Shown here: one piece after another, positions 27,602 through 38,659 of the stretch
How positions within the stretch are numbered: position 1 is the stretch's first letter
Layout of the letters: each line of letters opens with the position of its first letter
Source of the DNA: Lachnospiraceae bacterium
GTDB taxonomy: Bacteria > Bacillota > Clostridia > Lachnospirales > Lachnospiraceae
Assembly (NCBI GenBank): GCA_910574745.1
Contig: CAJTCE010000014.1
Location: 18,844-82,843 of the forward strand
Reading direction: 5' to 3'
Length of the DNA: 64,000 bases
Made by a program: the position numbers and the translations under genes
The notes under the pieces: model-generated
Database searches by the model: none
What the model was told of the DNA's origin: nothing
The model's input: the letters and a program-made list of their open reading frames with translations, nothing else

Positions 27602-29733
27602 CCGGATTGCTGCTCTCTTTCGGACGGTTGTTCCTCTTCGGTCTTTATCAGCTCTCTGTTGGGGATCATATACTGGTTGGAAGCACCCGCCTCCTCTGCA
27701 GCCGATTCATCTTTGGACTCTTTATCCGTCCTCTTTTCCAAATCCTTTTCAGAGTCTTTTCCGGAAGCATCGCCCTTATCTTTGCCGTCATCCTTTTCCG
27801 GCTCCTCGGGAAGTCCCTTTTCTTTACGGTAAATTGCCATAAACTCTTTGCCGGTAATAGTTTCCTTGTCAATCAGATGCGCTGCGATTTTGTCCATGAT
27901 CTCACGGTTTTCCTTCAGCAGATTTACCGCCTCTTCGTAGCAGTTCTTTAGGATCTTCATAACCTCTTCATCTACCGCCGCGGCAGTCACATCAGAGCAA
28001 TTCATTGCCGTGCGTCCGTCCAGGTAACGGCTCTCCACCGTTTCAAGTCCCATCAGTCCGAAACGCTTACTCATACCGTACTGGGTAACCATGCTTCTGG
28101 CAATACCTGTGGCTTTCTCAATATCATTGGAGGCGCCTGTGGTTACCGTATCAAAAACCAGTTCCTCGGCTGCCCTTCCGCCCAAAAGACCTACCAGCAT
28201 ATCATGAAGCTCCGCCTCGGTATTGAGATATTTCTCCTCCTCCGGCACATGCATAACGTATCCCAGGGCTCCCATGGTACGGGGCACGATGGTAATCTTC
28301 TGCACCGGCTCGGAGTTTTTCTGCAATGCGGAAATCAGCGCATGCCCCACCTCATGGTAGGATACAATCTTTCTCTCTTCCTTGCTCATAATGCGGTCTT
28401 TCTTTTCCTTACCTACTAAAACAACCTCTACCGCATCAAACAGATCCTTCTGGCAGACAGCTTTCCTGCCTTCTTTTACGGCGTTGATAGCTGCCTCATT
28501 GATCATATTGGCAAGGTCTGAACCCACTGCGCCGCTAGTAGCAAGGGCAATGGCGTCCAAATCCACACTGTCATCCAAAAGCACATCCTTGGAATGTACC
28601 TTTAAAATATCAACACGCCCCTTCAAATCGGGTTTGTCTACAATAATACGCCTGTCGAAACGTCCGGGACGAAGAAGGGCTTTATCCAAAATCTCCGGCC
28701 TGTTGGTAGCCGCTAAGATCAAAATACCCTTGGATGAATCAAAACCATCCATCTCGGAAAGCAGCTGGTTTAAGGTCTGCTCCCTCTCTTCGTTACCGCC
28801 GCCGTATTTGGAATCACGGCTTCTTCCGATAGCGTCAATTTCGTCAATAAAGATAATACAAGGAGCGTTTTTCTGGGCTTCCTTAAACAGATCCCTGACA
28901 CGGGAGGCGCCCACGCCCACATACAGCTCTACAAAATCGGAGCCCGCCAAGGAGAAGAAAGGCACATGCGCTTCTCCTGCAACGGCTTTGGCAAGCAGAG
29001 TTTTACCCGTTCCGGGAGGTCCTACTAAAAGCGCTCCCTTGGGCAGCTTGGCGCCGATCTGGGTATATTTGCCGGGATTGTGTAAAAAGTCTACAACCTC
29101 CTGTAAGGATTCCTTTGCTTCCTCCTGTCCCGCCACATCTTTAAATGTAACGCCTGTTTCTTTTTGTACATATACCTTGGCATTGTTCCTGCCCACACTC
29201 ATTGGCCCGCCGCTTCCGCTCATCTTACGGAATACAAACATCAGTACCACATAGAGCAGCACTACCGGCAGAATCCACGTTAAGATAAAGCTTAAAATCA
29301 TGCCCGAGCTGTCGGGAATTTCCTTGCTGTATTCCACGCCGTATTCATCTAAAAGAGCATACAGGTTGTCGTCCTCTAAATTGCCTGTATAATAGTTTTC
29401 CGTCTGCCCTGAATTTTGTCCGTAGTCCCCGAACAGGGCGTTTCCGCTCACCTCTTTTTCAGTCTTTTTGGGTGCAATCTTAATCTGGTCGTCCGTGATG
29501 AGCACGCTCTCTACCTGTCCACACCTTACCATATTCAAAAAGGCGCTATAAGAAATCTCGTTGCTGCCGCCGGATAAAAAGCGCATGACAAAGCTCATGA
29601 ACATCAGCGTAAACAGTACCGCAATCATGAGCATAAACAGGCTCTGTTTCTTTTGGGGCCCGTTTCCTCCGCCCTGATTCTGGTTGTTCTGATTATTATT
29701 CTGGTTATTATTAGGTTGGTTGTTATTATCCAT
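27592..29733 (-). CDS. ftsH: ATP-dependent zinc metalloprotease FtsH
   Basis: A protease of about 713 residues that degrades membrane and regulatory proteins. An Asn/Gln-rich N-terminus precedes TM1, an extracytoplasmic domain and TM2, then the AAA+ domain (Walker A GPPGTGKT, Walker B IIFIDEID) and the protease domain with zinc motif HEVGH. The C-terminal tail of about 80 residues is Lys/Asp/Glu-rich, repetitive and probably disordered. The ATG at 29733 is favoured; a longer frame to 29805 adds 24 residues atypical for the family. The GGAGG lies 14 nt upstream of that ATG, longer than usual. Divergent from pyrG. Confidence 0.95.
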   Translation of the reverse strand: MDNNNQPNNNQNNNQNNQNQGGGNGPQKKQSLFMLMIAVLFTLMFMSFVMRFLSGGSNEISYSAFLNMVRCGQVESVLITDDQIKIAPKKTEKEVSGNALFGDYGQNSGQTENYYTGNLEDDNLYALLDEYGVEYSKEIPDSSGMILSFILTWILPVVLLYVVLMFVFRKMSGSGGPMSVGRNNAKVYVQKETGVTFKDVAGQEEAKESLQEVVDFLHNPGKYTQIGAKLPKGALLVGPPGTGKTLLAKAVAGEAHVPFFSLAGSDFVELYVGVGASRVRDLFKEAQKNAPCIIFIDEIDAIGRSRDSKYGGGNEEREQTLNQLLSEMDGFDSSKGILILAATNRPEILDKALLRPGRFDRRIIVDKPDLKGRVDILKVHSKDVLLDDSVDLDAIALATSGAVGSDLANMINEAAINAVKEGRKAVCQKDLFDAVEVVLVGKEKKDRIMSKEERKIVSYHEVGHALISALQKNSEPVQKITIVPRTMGALGYVMHVPEEEKYLNTEAELHDMLVGLLGGRAAEELVFDTVTTGASNDIEKATGIARSMVTQYGMSKRFGLMGLETVESRYLDGRTAMNCSDVTAAAVDEEVMKILKNCYEEAVNLLKENREIMDKIAAHLIDKETITGKEFMAIYRKEKGLPEEPEKDDGKDKGDASGKDSEKDLEKRTDKESKDESAAEEAGASNQYMIPNRELIKTEEEQPSEREQQSGEE

Positions 29734-29926
29734 AATTGTATATTGTTCCTCCAAACAGTCTGTTACTATTATAAATTTAGGTTTTCTATAAATCAATACA
29801 AACATTGTGAAATTTAATAAGCGCTTCTAAAACTTTTATAAACTTTTTTGAATTTTTTTGATACAAATCCTAGATTTTAGACAATCTTCATTGTATAATA
29901 CATGAGTATATTAGGAGGACTATTTC

Positions 29927-31534
29927 ATGGCAGTAAAATACGTATTCGTAACAGGCGGCGTCGTTTCCGGTCTCGGAAAGGGAATTACCGCCGCATCTTT
30001 GGGAAGATTATTAAAAGCACGTGGCTATAAGGTTACCATGCAGAAATTTGACCCATATATCAATATTGACCCCGGCACTATGAACCCCATTCAGCACGGA
30101 GAGGTTTTTGTAACCGACGACGGCGTTGAAACGGACCTGGATTTAGGTCACTATGAGCGTTTCATCGACGAAAGTCTGGACAAAAATTCCAACGTTACCA
30201 CGGGAAAAGTGTACTGGTCCGTGCTTCAGAAGGAGCGCCGCGGGGATTACGGCGGAGGCACCGTACAGGTAATCCCTCATATCACTAATGAAATAAAAAG
30301 CCGTTTTTACCGCAATTTTTGCGACGACGACATGCGTATTGCCATTATCGAAGTAGGCGGAACCGTGGGCGATATCGAAAGCCAGCCTTTCTTAGAGTCC
30401 ATCCGTCAGTTCCAGCACGAGGTAGGGCGTGATAATGCCGTTTTGATTCATGTAACCTTAATTCCCTATCTGAGTGCGTCCCAGGAGATGAAGACGAAAC
30501 CTACCCAGGCGTCCGTAAAGGAACTGCAGGGAATGGGAATCCAGCCGGATATTATCGTATGCCGCAGCGAGCATTCCTTAGACCAGCAGTTAAAAGACAA
30601 AATCGCCCTATTCTGCAACGTACCCAACAAGCACGTACTGCAGAATCTGGATGTGGAGCATTTATACGAGGCTCCACTGGCTTTGGAAAAGGAAAAAATT
30701 GCGGACGTTGTATGCGAATGTCTTCATTTAGATTGTCCCAATCCCGATTTATCAGACTGGAAAGAAATGGTAAATAAGCTTCGAAACCCCAAGCACGAGG
30801 TTACCATTGCCCTTGTGGGAAAATATATTCAGCTTCATGACGCTTATTTAAGCGTTGTTGAGGCTTTAAAGCATGGCGGTATTTTTATTGATACCACTGT
30901 AAATATCAAATGGATTGATTCCGAAACCGTAACCGATGACAATATAAAAGAGCTTCTTGGGGACGCAGACGGCGTTTTAGTGCCCGGCGGTTTTGGCAAT
31001 CGCGGTATTGAGGGCAAGATCAAGGCAATTACATATGCCAGGGAAAACAATATTCCCTTCCTGGGGCTTTGTCTCGGTATGCAGCTTGCGATTGTGGAAT
31101 ATGCCAGAAATGTAGCGGGCTTCCATGACGCCCACAGTGAAGAGTTAGATCCCAGCACTACTCATCCCGTTATTGCTCTGATGCCCGACCAGAATGGCGT
31201 GGAGGATATCGGCGGCACTTTGAGACTGGGTTCTTATCCCTGCGTTTTGGACAAGACTTCAAAAGCCTTTGAGCTCTATAAACAAGAAACCATCCATGAA
31301 CGTCACAGACATCGTTACGAAGTAAACAACGATTTCCGTTCCGTCTTAACAGAAAAGGGAATGAAGTTATCAGGTATTTCTCCCGACGGACGTATTGTGG
31401 AGATGTGCGAGCTTCCTGAGCATCCTTTCTTTATCGCTACTCAGGCTCATCCAGAGTTCAAGAGCCGCCCCAATAGGCCGCACCCTTTATTTAAGGGCTT
31501 CGCCGAGGCAGCTCTCGCACACAATAAAAAATAA
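29927..31534 (+). CDS. pyrG: CTP synthase
   Basis: A 535-residue cytosolic enzyme converting UTP to CTP with glutamine as ammonia donor. The synthetase domain starts with the P-loop [17 protein letters not shown]; the glutamine amidotransferase domain has the nucleophile motif [16 protein letters not shown] and the HPEF triad segment near the end. AGGAGG precedes the ATG. A TATAAT lies about 20 bp upstream of that ribosome site; the untranslated leader would be too short for the CTP-sensing attenuator known in Bacillus pyrG. No terminator is visible in the 55 bp after the stop. Confidence 0.97.
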   Translation: MAVKYVFVTGGVVSGLGKGITAASLGRLLKARGYKVTMQKFDPYINIDPGTMNPIQHGEVFVTDDGVETDLDLGHYERFIDESLDKNSNVTTGKVYWSVLQKERRGDYGGGTVQVIPHITNEIKSRFYRNFCDDDMRIAIIEVGGTVGDIESQPFLESIRQFQHEVGRDNAVLIHVTLIPYLSASQEMKTKPTQASVKELQGMGIQPDIIVCRSEHSLDQQLKDKIALFCNVPNKHVLQNLDVEHLYEAPLALEKEKIADVVCECLHLDCPNPDLSDWKEMVNKLRNPKHEVTIALVGKYIQLHDAYLSVVEALKHGGIFIDTTVNIKWIDSETVTDDNIKELLGDADGVLVPGGFGNRGIEGKIKAITYARENNIPFLGLCLGMQLAIVEYARNVAGFHDAHSEELDPSTTHPVIALMPDQNGVEDIGGTLRLGSYPCVLDKTSKAFELYKQETIHERHRHRYEVNNDFRSVLTEKGMKLSGISPDGRIVEMCELPEHPFFIATQAHPEFKSRPNRPHPLFKGFAEAALAHNKK

Positions 31535-31589
31535 TTAGAAAAGAGGCAGGGACATTCCGGGGTATAATATGCTGGTTAATGCGGTTTCC

Positions 31590-32054
31590 TCATTCAGCGT
31601 ATTGTATTCCGGTAGTTCCAAAGGCCAGTAATATCCCGAAGGCGATACTGATTCCCTCCTGAAGTCTGCAGCCCGCCAAATTCAGGACTGCATTCAATAT
31701 GTCATACATGGGCATTCCTGCGTATTCCATAAGCCCCGGACCGATAGGGGATGTGGCCCAAAGGGTATACAATAGAGAAATCACATAAACCCCAAAGCAT
31801 GTAATGATAATGAAAAAAAAGGGTTCGCACACTGTTTTGTCGGTTCTTCTAACCGCATGTAAAAAAACCGGTCTGCATATACTATAGGACAATGCCAGAT
31901 ATAATGCCGGCACAACGCTTAATCTGAAAATCCAGTCAGGGTTTTCCAAGGAAGTCCAGCTTACATCAATTTCCCACACATACAAAAACACATATGAAAG
32001 CAGCGCCATGATAATATAGGTTTCTAACGTAACAATTTTTTGTTTCCTTCTCAT
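31590..32054 (-). CDS. Small integral membrane protein, unknown function
   Basis: A 154-residue protein with about four hydrophobic segments (near 10-30, 40-60, 80-100 and 130-150) and short polar loops. No family was recognised. GGGGAG precedes the ATG at 32054. It stands alone, convergent with pyrG, and 280 bp of gene-free sequence separates it from the GH3 gene end. It could be a lineage-specific membrane protein; nothing in the sequence indicates a substrate. Confidence 0.65.
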   Translation of the reverse strand: MRRKQKIVTLETYIIMALLSYVFLYVWEIDVSWTSLENPDWIFRLSVVPALYLALSYSICRPVFLHAVRRTDKTVCEPFFFIIITCFGVYVISLLYTLWATSPIGPGLMEYAGMPMYDILNAVLNLAGCRLQEGISIAFGILLAFGTTGIQYAE

Positions 32055-32247
32055 GTGCTCTCCCCTTTATCAAGGAATATTACAACCTGTCACAGATTTC
32101 CCTGCAAATCTGTTAAATACATTCTAATACAATATGCAAATAATATCTACCAACATTCGTCGACAATTTTCGACATTTTTTGCAGTATTTTTCTTTAATT
32201 TTGCACAAAAACTCCGCCTTTCCCGCATTTATTCTCTGCCAAAAACA
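32055..32247. other. Gene-free AT-rich stretch
   Basis: No coding sequence is seen. It has a pair of close repeats CGACAATTTTCGACA near 32160-32176. A promoter for the small membrane protein presumably lies here but no clear box pair was found. Confidence 0.35.
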
Positions 32248-32296
32248 GCATATACTGACAGTTGTCAAAATATACTGTCAGTATATGCTTATTATT
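32248..32296 (-). terminator. Long hairpin terminator of the GH3 gene
   Basis: GCATATACTGACAG and CTGTCAGTATATGC are perfect 14-bp arms with a 13-nt loop, 47 bp after the GH3 stop; on the minus strand TGTTTTTGG follows the stem. Confidence 0.72.
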
Positions 32297-32334
32297 AAAA
32301 ATCTGTGGGCCGAAAAACCTGCAAAATTTATAAA

Positions 32335-34608
32335 TTACTGATTTATTTTGTCGATGACTTTTTGCAGTTCATCAAAATCAATGGTTCCATTCTGGAAACT
32401 TACCATAGCGCGAAGAGGCATATACTGCATCATGGCTTCCTGCATTGCTTTGGAAGAGCTTCCCAGCCCACTCTCCTCAGAATTGGTATCACATGATTCA
32501 AGCATAGTACATGCGGCATATAATGGTTCTAAGAAAGAAGCCGCCCTTTCATCCTTTGAAATATCCCCGAAGGTGGTATTCAAATGGTATTTCTTTTGAA
32601 TTACCTTTGTGGATTCCACCATCACTGTGTCCTCAAGCTTTATATCGGTACAGGAACGTCCGATCATGATCTTAAAGCTGCCGCTTTCCACATGGAAATC
32701 CCCAAGCTGTACATTATAATATGCAAAGGCTCTTGCATCCAGCTTCATGCTGACCGTTTTCGTCTCTCCAGGCGCAAGCTCCACCTTCTCAAAGCCCTGC
32801 AGTTCCTTTACGGGACGGATAACCGTGCTTTCTTCATCCGCCACATAAAGCTGTACAACCTCTTTTCCGACCATGGTTCCTGTATTTGTCACATCCACGG
32901 AAACCGTCAGGACTTCCGTATCCTTCATGGCCTTTTTATCCAGCTTCAGATTGGAATATGCAAAATCAGTATAACTGAGTCCGTACCCGAAAGGAAAGAG
33001 AACATCCATTTTCTTTTTATCATAATAGCGGTAGCCTACGAATACGCCTTCCCTGTATTCAACCACATCCTCTTCCCCGATGTAATATAAATAAGAAGGA
33101 TTATCTTCCAGTTTTAAGGGGAAGGTTTCCGAAAGCCTGCCGCTGGGATTAACCTCGCCAAACAGAATGCGGTATTCTGCTTCTCCGACAGCTTCCCCGC
33201 CAAGATAAGCCTCCAGCACGCCTTTTACCTTGGAAATCCAGGGCATCTCTACAGGAGAACCATTATGAAGCACAACTACCACGTTGGGCTGTACCTTCAC
33301 AATCTCTTCAATCAGATGGTTCTGACTTTTCGGCATCTGCATATGGGTGCGGTCATAGCCTTCCGATTCAAAAGCATCCGGCAGACCCGCAAAGACAACA
33401 GCCACTTCCGCTTCTTTCGCAGCCTTTACCGCTTCCTCCACCATCTTTTCATCCACTTTATCTTCCTGGTCGTTATAGCCCTCGGCAAAAATTACATTGG
33501 GCATATCCTTTACCAGCTCCAAAGCCCCCGTTACCTTATAGCTGTTAATATGGGAGCTTCCGCCGCCCTGGTATCTGGGTTTTTTCGCATACTGACCGAT
33601 AAAAGCAATTTTTTGTTCCTTCTTCAAAGGAAGAATACCGTCATTTTTCAGTAAAACAAGGGACTCCTCCGCTACCTTTCTTGAAAACTCATGCTGTTTT
33701 TCTTTATCAAATACCGCTTCCTTATCCCTGTTTTCCATAAAACGGTATACAATCTGAAGAATTCTTTCCACTGTCAGATCCAAAACCGCTTCATCCAGTT
33801 TGCCATCCTTTACAGCTTTTTCAATTAATTTGTCATTAACTCCGCATGAGGGCGGCATTTCCAGATCAAGTCCCGCCTTAACGCCTGCCACGCGGTCGTT
33901 AACCGCACCCCAGTCGCTTACCACAAAGCCGTCAAAGCCCCATTCATCTCTTAACACATCCGTAAGGAGTTTCTTATTTTCAGCCGCATAGGTTCCGTTA
34001 ATTCTGTTATAGGAGCACATAACCGTCCACGGCTTTGATTCCTTTACAGCCTTTTCAAATGCAGGCATATAAATTTCTCTCATGGTTCTTTCGTCAATTC
34101 TCGAATCCGAAGACATTCTGCGGGTTTCCTGACTGTTTGCCATAAAGTGCTTAATGCTGGTTCCCACATTCTTACTTTGTACGCCTTTGATATAGCTTGC
34201 CGCCATCTCTCCTGCCACATAGGGATCTTCCGAATAGTATTCGAAATTGCGCCCGCATAAGGGAGAACGTTTAATATTTACCGCGGGTCCCAAAATAACC
34301 CCGACTCCCTCTGCCTGACATGCCTCTCCGATTGCCCGGCCCATCTCTGTAAGAAGCTCCCTGTTAAAGGAAGATGCAGATGCGCATCCCGTCGGATAGC
34401 AAACCGCCACAATACTGTCGTTGACTCCCAGATGATCGCCTTCATCCTTTTGTTTTCTCAATCCGTGAGGTCCGTCCGATACCATCATAGCAGGCACGTC
34501 CAGTCTCTCCACTGCCTTGGTGTGCCAGAAATCCCCTCCTGAGCAAAGGGAGGCTTTTTCCTCCAGTGTCATCTGCGAAATAATTTCCCTGATTTTTTCT
34601 GCAGTCAT
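32335..34608 (-). CDS. Glycoside hydrolase family 3 beta-glucosidase
   Basis: A 757-residue GH3 enzyme without a signal peptide, so it acts inside the cell on imported beta-glucosides or xylosides. The (beta/alpha)8 domain contains the nucleophile segment GFVVSDWGAVND; the alpha/beta sandwich and a fibronectin III-like domain follow (near 560-680). The last 75 residues, after the usual family end, form an extra helical tail ending in FDELQKVIDKINQ. AAGGAG precedes the ATG. It is divergent from an AraC regulator that is the likely regulator. Confidence 0.93.
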   Translation of the reverse strand: MTAEKIREIISQMTLEEKASLCSGGDFWHTKAVERLDVPAMMVSDGPHGLRKQKDEGDHLGVNDSIVAVCYPTGCASASSFNRELLTEMGRAIGEACQAEGVGVILGPAVNIKRSPLCGRNFEYYSEDPYVAGEMAASYIKGVQSKNVGTSIKHFMANSQETRRMSSDSRIDERTMREIYMPAFEKAVKESKPWTVMCSYNRINGTYAAENKKLLTDVLRDEWGFDGFVVSDWGAVNDRVAGVKAGLDLEMPPSCGVNDKLIEKAVKDGKLDEAVLDLTVERILQIVYRFMENRDKEAVFDKEKQHEFSRKVAEESLVLLKNDGILPLKKEQKIAFIGQYAKKPRYQGGGSSHINSYKVTGALELVKDMPNVIFAEGYNDQEDKVDEKMVEEAVKAAKEAEVAVVFAGLPDAFESEGYDRTHMQMPKSQNHLIEEIVKVQPNVVVVLHNGSPVEMPWISKVKGVLEAYLGGEAVGEAEYRILFGEVNPSGRLSETFPLKLEDNPSYLYYIGEEDVVEYREGVFVGYRYYDKKKMDVLFPFGYGLSYTDFAYSNLKLDKKAMKDTEVLTVSVDVTNTGTMVGKEVVQLYVADEESTVIRPVKELQGFEKVELAPGETKTVSMKLDARAFAYYNVQLGDFHVESGSFKIMIGRSCTDIKLEDTVMVESTKVIQKKYHLNTTFGDISKDERAASFLEPLYAACTMLESCDTNSEESGLGSSSKAMQEAMMQYMPLRAMVSFQNGTIDFDELQKVIDKINQ

Positions 34609-34796
34609 TTTTGATACTCCTTCCTGATCATTATTTTGTCACTTTCTTCTTTTACCGCTTTTTCTGTTAAGGCGCTTCTTGCCATAGCGGATTCATCATT
34701 TTTTCCTGCCGCAGCTGTTTTTGTTATTTCCTTCTATGCACATATGCTAACAGATTTTCTTTATTCGGACTATATCGTTTTTTGACTCATTTTTAG

Positions 34797-34808
34797 GTCA
34801 ATATTGAC
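34797..34808. promoter_or_regulatory. Palindrome between GH3 and AraC genes
   Basis: GTCAATATTGAC is a perfect 12-bp palindrome in the divergent gap of 294 bp. TTGACT within it could be a -35 box for the araC-type gene (17 bp to TAGGTT). It is a candidate operator for the divergent pair. Confidence 0.4.
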
Positions 34809-34902
34809 TTTTTTCATTAATAATGCTAGGTTAAATGCAAGCCCTACACAAGGAAAAATCCACAGGCAGAAAATTTATACAGCCAATCCAAAGGAGTCAT
34901 TT

Positions 34903-35733
34903 ATGCAGCCCATTCATGAACAGGTCAAAACCGATACCGCCCTTCCCATGCGTTTTACCGTGTATGACAGCGATAATGATTTAATTCCCATGCACTGGCA
35001 TAACAGCCTGGAAATTGTATACATTCTGGCAGGTACTATGGATGTTACCATAAACGACCATGTTACCAGGCTCTTTGCAGGGGATTTCATTATTGTCAAT
35101 TCAAGGGAAATTCATTCAACCCATTGTATCGGCTCTTCACGGATTCTCCTGCTTCAGCTCCCTTACAACTTTTTAAAGGAACATATTCCGGGCTATGAAT
35201 TTGTACGCTTTCAGGACACAAGAGGCCCCTTTAGTTTTCCCGGGCAAAACAAGCTAAAACCCCTTTTAGACCAGATGGCGGCTCTCTATGACGACAAGGG
35301 CACCATAGGACGTTTAAAGCTGACCTCCCTTTTGTACAGCCTGCTTTCCGAACTGGTTTCCGATTATATGGTTCATATAAGCGAAAACGCCAAGTTGAAA
35401 AATGACAAAAATTTCAACCGTCTTTCCCTGATTATGGACTACATAAAGGAACATTATACAGAAAATCTAAGCGTTTCCGAGGCTGCCGGACTCCTCCATC
35501 TGGAGGAAGCATACTTTTGCAGGTTTTTTAAAAAATACATGGGGCAGACCTTTTTAGAATACGTAAATTCCGTCCGGCTTAGGTACATTTATGAAGATAT
35601 GATGAAAACAGACTTAACCCTTTCAGAAATTCTGGACAGACACGGATTCCATAATTATAAGGCATTTTCCAAAATGTTTAAGGAAATATACGGAACCACT
35701 CCCAGCAAAAAGCGAAGAGAACAAACGGAATAA
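34903..35733 (+). CDS. AraC-family transcription regulator with cupin sensor
   Basis: A 276-residue regulator. The N-terminal cupin (about 1-130; MHWHNSLEIVYILAG) would bind a sugar, and the C-terminal AraC double helix-turn-helix (about 175-275; SVSEAAGLLHLEEAYFCRFFKKY) binds DNA. AAAGGAG stands 6 nt before the ATG at 34903, so longer upstream frames are not used. Divergent placement points to control of the GH3 beta-glucosidase gene, by inference. Confidence 0.92.
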   Translation: MQPIHEQVKTDTALPMRFTVYDSDNDLIPMHWHNSLEIVYILAGTMDVTINDHVTRLFAGDFIIVNSREIHSTHCIGSSRILLLQLPYNFLKEHIPGYEFVRFQDTRGPFSFPGQNKLKPLLDQMAALYDDKGTIGRLKLTSLLYSLLSELVSDYMVHISENAKLKNDKNFNRLSLIMDYIKEHYTENLSVSEAAGLLHLEEAYFCRFFKKYMGQTFLEYVNSVRLRYIYEDMMKTDLTLSEILDRHGFHNYKAFSKMFKEIYGTTPSKKRREQTE

Positions 35734-35785
35734 GGCACTGTCCCCCCCTTTACCCTTATTCGAAACTGCATATCAGGCAAAAAAA

Positions 35786-35820
35786 CACAGCCGGAAATTT
35801 CATTCCGACTGTGTCTGTTT
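35786..35820. terminator. Terminator between convergent araC-type and chemotaxis genes
   Basis: CACAG-CCGGAA and TTCCG-ACTGTG pair with one mismatch. On the minus strand TTTTTTT follows, making it the terminator for the chemotaxis receptor; the plus side has a weaker T-rich flank. Confidence 0.8.
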
Positions 35821-35877
35821 ATCATATTCAGATTTTGTACGGCAATAGCCTGCCGCATATCTGGTGCAGTTTATCAT

Positions 35878-37185
35878 TTATGAATAAATCTGAAACATAT
35901 TGGTCTGTCTCGTCAAATCGTCTGCCACCTTATTCAGGCTGGTGGTTGCTGATTTGATTTCGCCGATGGTTGCCGCAAGCTCTTCTGCCGAAGCCGCTGT
36001 TTCTTCCGTGGCAGCCGCATTTTCTTCCGCAATTGCGGAAAGGCTTTCTACAGAAGACATTACCTGTCCTCTGGCGTCATCTAACACCTTGGTGGTGCTT
36101 GCAATTGCCTCAATTCCGTTTACCGTTACCAGAAGTCCTTCATTTACCTTATCAAAGACTCTCTTGGTCATTTCTACCTTGTCAGCCTGGAAACCGATAA
36201 TGGCATCCACCGTATTCATGGTCTTAACAGCCTGCTGGGATTCCTCCAACAGGTTGTTGATAATCCCTTCAATGGTCTTTGCAGACTGGTTGGACTGCTC
36301 AGCAAGATTTTTAATCTGCTCCGCAACAACTGCAAAGCCCCTGCCGCTTTCTCCGGCTCTTGCCGCCTCGATGGAAGCATTTAATGCAAGAAGGTTGGTT
36401 TCATTGGCAATGGATGCAATTAACTCTGTAGCTTTATGTATTTCCTGTGCGGATTCATTGGTGGTATTGGTCTGTTCATAAATAACGGCGATCTGGCTCT
36501 TAACCTTCTGGGAAATAGATTTTAACTCCGCTACGGAATCGGCGCCTTCCTGACCGGCCGCCTTCATCTGTTCCGCATTGTCAAGCAGATGCTCTACAGC
36601 CCTTGAGGTCTCTTCGATCTCTTCGCCGATCTTAATAACCGCATCTGTAACCGACTGGGTTTCCGCCGCCTGGGTTGTAGCCCCGTTTGCCATATCCGTC
36701 ATGGATCGCGCTACATCATCAGAAGCGTTGCTGGTATGCTCAGCCATTTTATCCAGCTTACCGGAAGCGTCTACAATAACATCGGATGTATTGCCTACTT
36801 GTCCGATAACATCCTTTAAGGAAACAATGACCTTATCCGCATGCTTTGCCAGAAATCCCATTTCATCCTTGCGGCCTACATCCCTCTTATCAATTCCCAC
36901 AGTCAAATCGCCTGCCGCCGCTGCATCCAAGGAAGCAATAATACGATTGATGGAATTGACCAGACTCCATATAAACAGTCTCATAACAATTGCCACAATT
37001 GCAACTGTAATTACCGTAATCACTGCAAGGGGCTTTACAATCTCCATAGCATCTTTGCCAAGTATGATAAATGATGCCAGACAAAACTCTATTCCTACCA
37101 ACAGCACGGGAAATATCGTATAAAACATTAGCTTCGTTTTCATTGTGAATACAGAATCTGTATTCCTTAGTTTTTTTACCTTCAT
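35878..37185 (-). CDS. Methyl-accepting chemotaxis protein without an outer sensor domain
   Basis: A 435-residue transducer. Two membrane segments (about 20-42 and 52-72) are separated by only a short loop, so there is no extracytoplasmic ligand domain. HAMP follows (73-125), then the signalling domain with the invariant hairpin tip [28 protein letters not shown]. Input may come from the membrane, the HAMP, or a partner. GAGAGGG precedes the ATG. It follows the diguanylate cyclase gene by 119 bp on the same strand. Confidence 0.92.
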   Translation of the reverse strand: MKVKKLRNTDSVFTMKTKLMFYTIFPVLLVGIEFCLASFIILGKDAMEIVKPLAVITVITVAIVAIVMRLFIWSLVNSINRIIASLDAAAAGDLTVGIDKRDVGRKDEMGFLAKHADKVIVSLKDVIGQVGNTSDVIVDASGKLDKMAEHTSNASDDVARSMTDMANGATTQAAETQSVTDAVIKIGEEIEETSRAVEHLLDNAEQMKAAGQEGADSVAELKSISQKVKSQIAVIYEQTNTTNESAQEIHKATELIASIANETNLLALNASIEAARAGESGRGFAVVAEQIKNLAEQSNQSAKTIEGIINNLLEESQQAVKTMNTVDAIIGFQADKVEMTKRVFDKVNEGLLVTVNGIEAIASTTKVLDDARGQVMSSVESLSAIAEENAAATEETAASAEELAATIGEIKSATTSLNKVADDLTRQTNMFQIYS

Positions 37186-37304
37186 GATGTTACCCTCTCT
37201 TCAATACATTTTTAGTTGCTGCACGATTCCTCAGTAAAACTCCTCTAGTCACATCTTACCACGAAACCGGGCTTTTTTAAAGAAAAATATTTGCAGCAGA
37301 AACA

Positions 37305-38573
37305 CTATACTACAATCCGGTTTCTACCTTCTGCTTTCCCCCTATACAAAAGATCGTCTGCTTTTTTAATCAAGGAATCCATGCTGTCTCTCCCGTCATA
37401 CCGGGCAACACCGAAAGTAATCGTCACAGAGAAGCGGCAATCCTCATAATCGAATGTTTTATTGCATATTTCCTCCATAATTTTTTGCAGTGAAGCAAGG
37501 GCGCTTTCTTTATCCTCTTTGAATACCAGAAGAAACTCTTCGCCGCCCCATCTGACCGGAAATCCTTTATTCTCCAAATGCTTTTTAAAAATATCCGCTA
37601 TAGACGCTAAAACCTTGTCGCCGCATTCATGTCCGTACCGGTCGTTGATTTGTTTGAAAAAGTCAATATCCCCCATGGCTACCGTAACGCATCTGTCCCT
37701 GTTGGCATGAACCTTCTCCATGCATTTAGCCAACTCGATCCGTCCTGCCCTGCGATTGAAAAGTCCCGTCAGTGCGTCCGTGGCTATCAGCTCTTTAATT
37801 GTCTCGGCAACCTCAACCGCATGACGGCCCATATCGCCGATTTCATCCTTGCGCCTGAGGACCACCTGGGGCATCTGGCCTGTAAAGTCGTTTTCCGCCA
37901 GTCCGCCGATATAATTCCTTACCTTGTTCACACAATCCACAATATTGCCCGCAAATACGGAAACAACCGCAAGCATGATAACCAGTGCAATCACAAAAAC
38001 CAATATGATCCTGGTAACAATTGTCCTGACATTTACTACCACGCTTTCATTGGATTTACCGGCAAAGACCATGCCGCATACTTCGCCGTCATTGTACAGA
38101 GGCACATAGTAGGCAAAATAACCGACTCCCCGAATCTGGACATTTTTGGAATAGCATTCATTTCCCGAAAAAACCGCATCCAATATCCGCGTATCATCCA
38201 GATTTGTATCTATAATCCGCTCTCCGTTTTTATCCCTTATGGTGGTAATAACCCTTTTATTCTCCCAGAATATGCTGATGTCCGCTCCTGTGTTTTCTTT
38301 AATCCGGTCTGCCAGAGCGCAATCCCCTGTCAGATCTGCGTCCCCCATATAAAAACGTTCATCCTCCATCCGTATTTCTCCCGGATAAGCAATGCCGTAG
38401 ACGTCTATGGTTTCTCTTGCAATTCCTGCCAGTGATTTTTGAATTTCCAGTTCCATCCCCTCAGAGACACTCTGTCTCCCCACAATAACCAGAATGACTC
38501 CTAATAAAAGAATGGGAACTGCCATCAGACCTGCAAGGGAAAAAAATAGTTTTCCCTTTCTATCTTTTTTCAT
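37305..38573 (-). CDS. Membrane diguanylate cyclase with Cache sensor
   Basis: A 422-residue enzyme. TM1 (9-29), an extracytoplasmic single-Cache-like domain (about 30-180, with ISIFWENKRVITTI), TM2 (187-209), HAMP (210-262) and GGDEF (265-422) follow in order. The active-site loop is GGEEF (RWGGEEFLLVF), which is catalytically competent, with the substrate-binding DIDFFKQIND segment present. It would make cyclic di-GMP in response to a small ligand. AGAGGG precedes the ATG. Position suggests joint expression with the chemotaxis receptor. Confidence 0.93.
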   Translation of the reverse strand: MKKDRKGKLFFSLAGLMAVPILLLGVILVIVGRQSVSEGMELEIQKSLAGIARETIDVYGIAYPGEIRMEDERFYMGDADLTGDCALADRIKENTGADISIFWENKRVITTIRDKNGERIIDTNLDDTRILDAVFSGNECYSKNVQIRGVGYFAYYVPLYNDGEVCGMVFAGKSNESVVVNVRTIVTRIILVFVIALVIMLAVVSVFAGNIVDCVNKVRNYIGGLAENDFTGQMPQVVLRRKDEIGDMGRHAVEVAETIKELIATDALTGLFNRRAGRIELAKCMEKVHANRDRCVTVAMGDIDFFKQINDRYGHECGDKVLASIADIFKKHLENKGFPVRWGGEEFLLVFKEDKESALASLQKIMEEICNKTFDYEDCRFSVTITFGVARYDGRDSMDSLIKKADDLLYRGKAEGRNRIVV

Positions 38574-38659
38574 TATGACATTCCCTCTTCACTAATTTCT
38601 TTATTCATTTTAACAAATACCGACCTTTTTAGCAATGCTTTTCAACGGTCCGCCCAGCC

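Noticed and set aside
28382..29254. A 290-codon plus-strand open frame opposite ftsH
   Set aside because: Long antisense frames arise from codon bias; the FtsH motifs are all on the minus strand.
29806..29926. pyrG attenuator of the Bacillus type
   Set aside because: The leader from the likely start site to the ribosome binding site is too short to hold a terminator.
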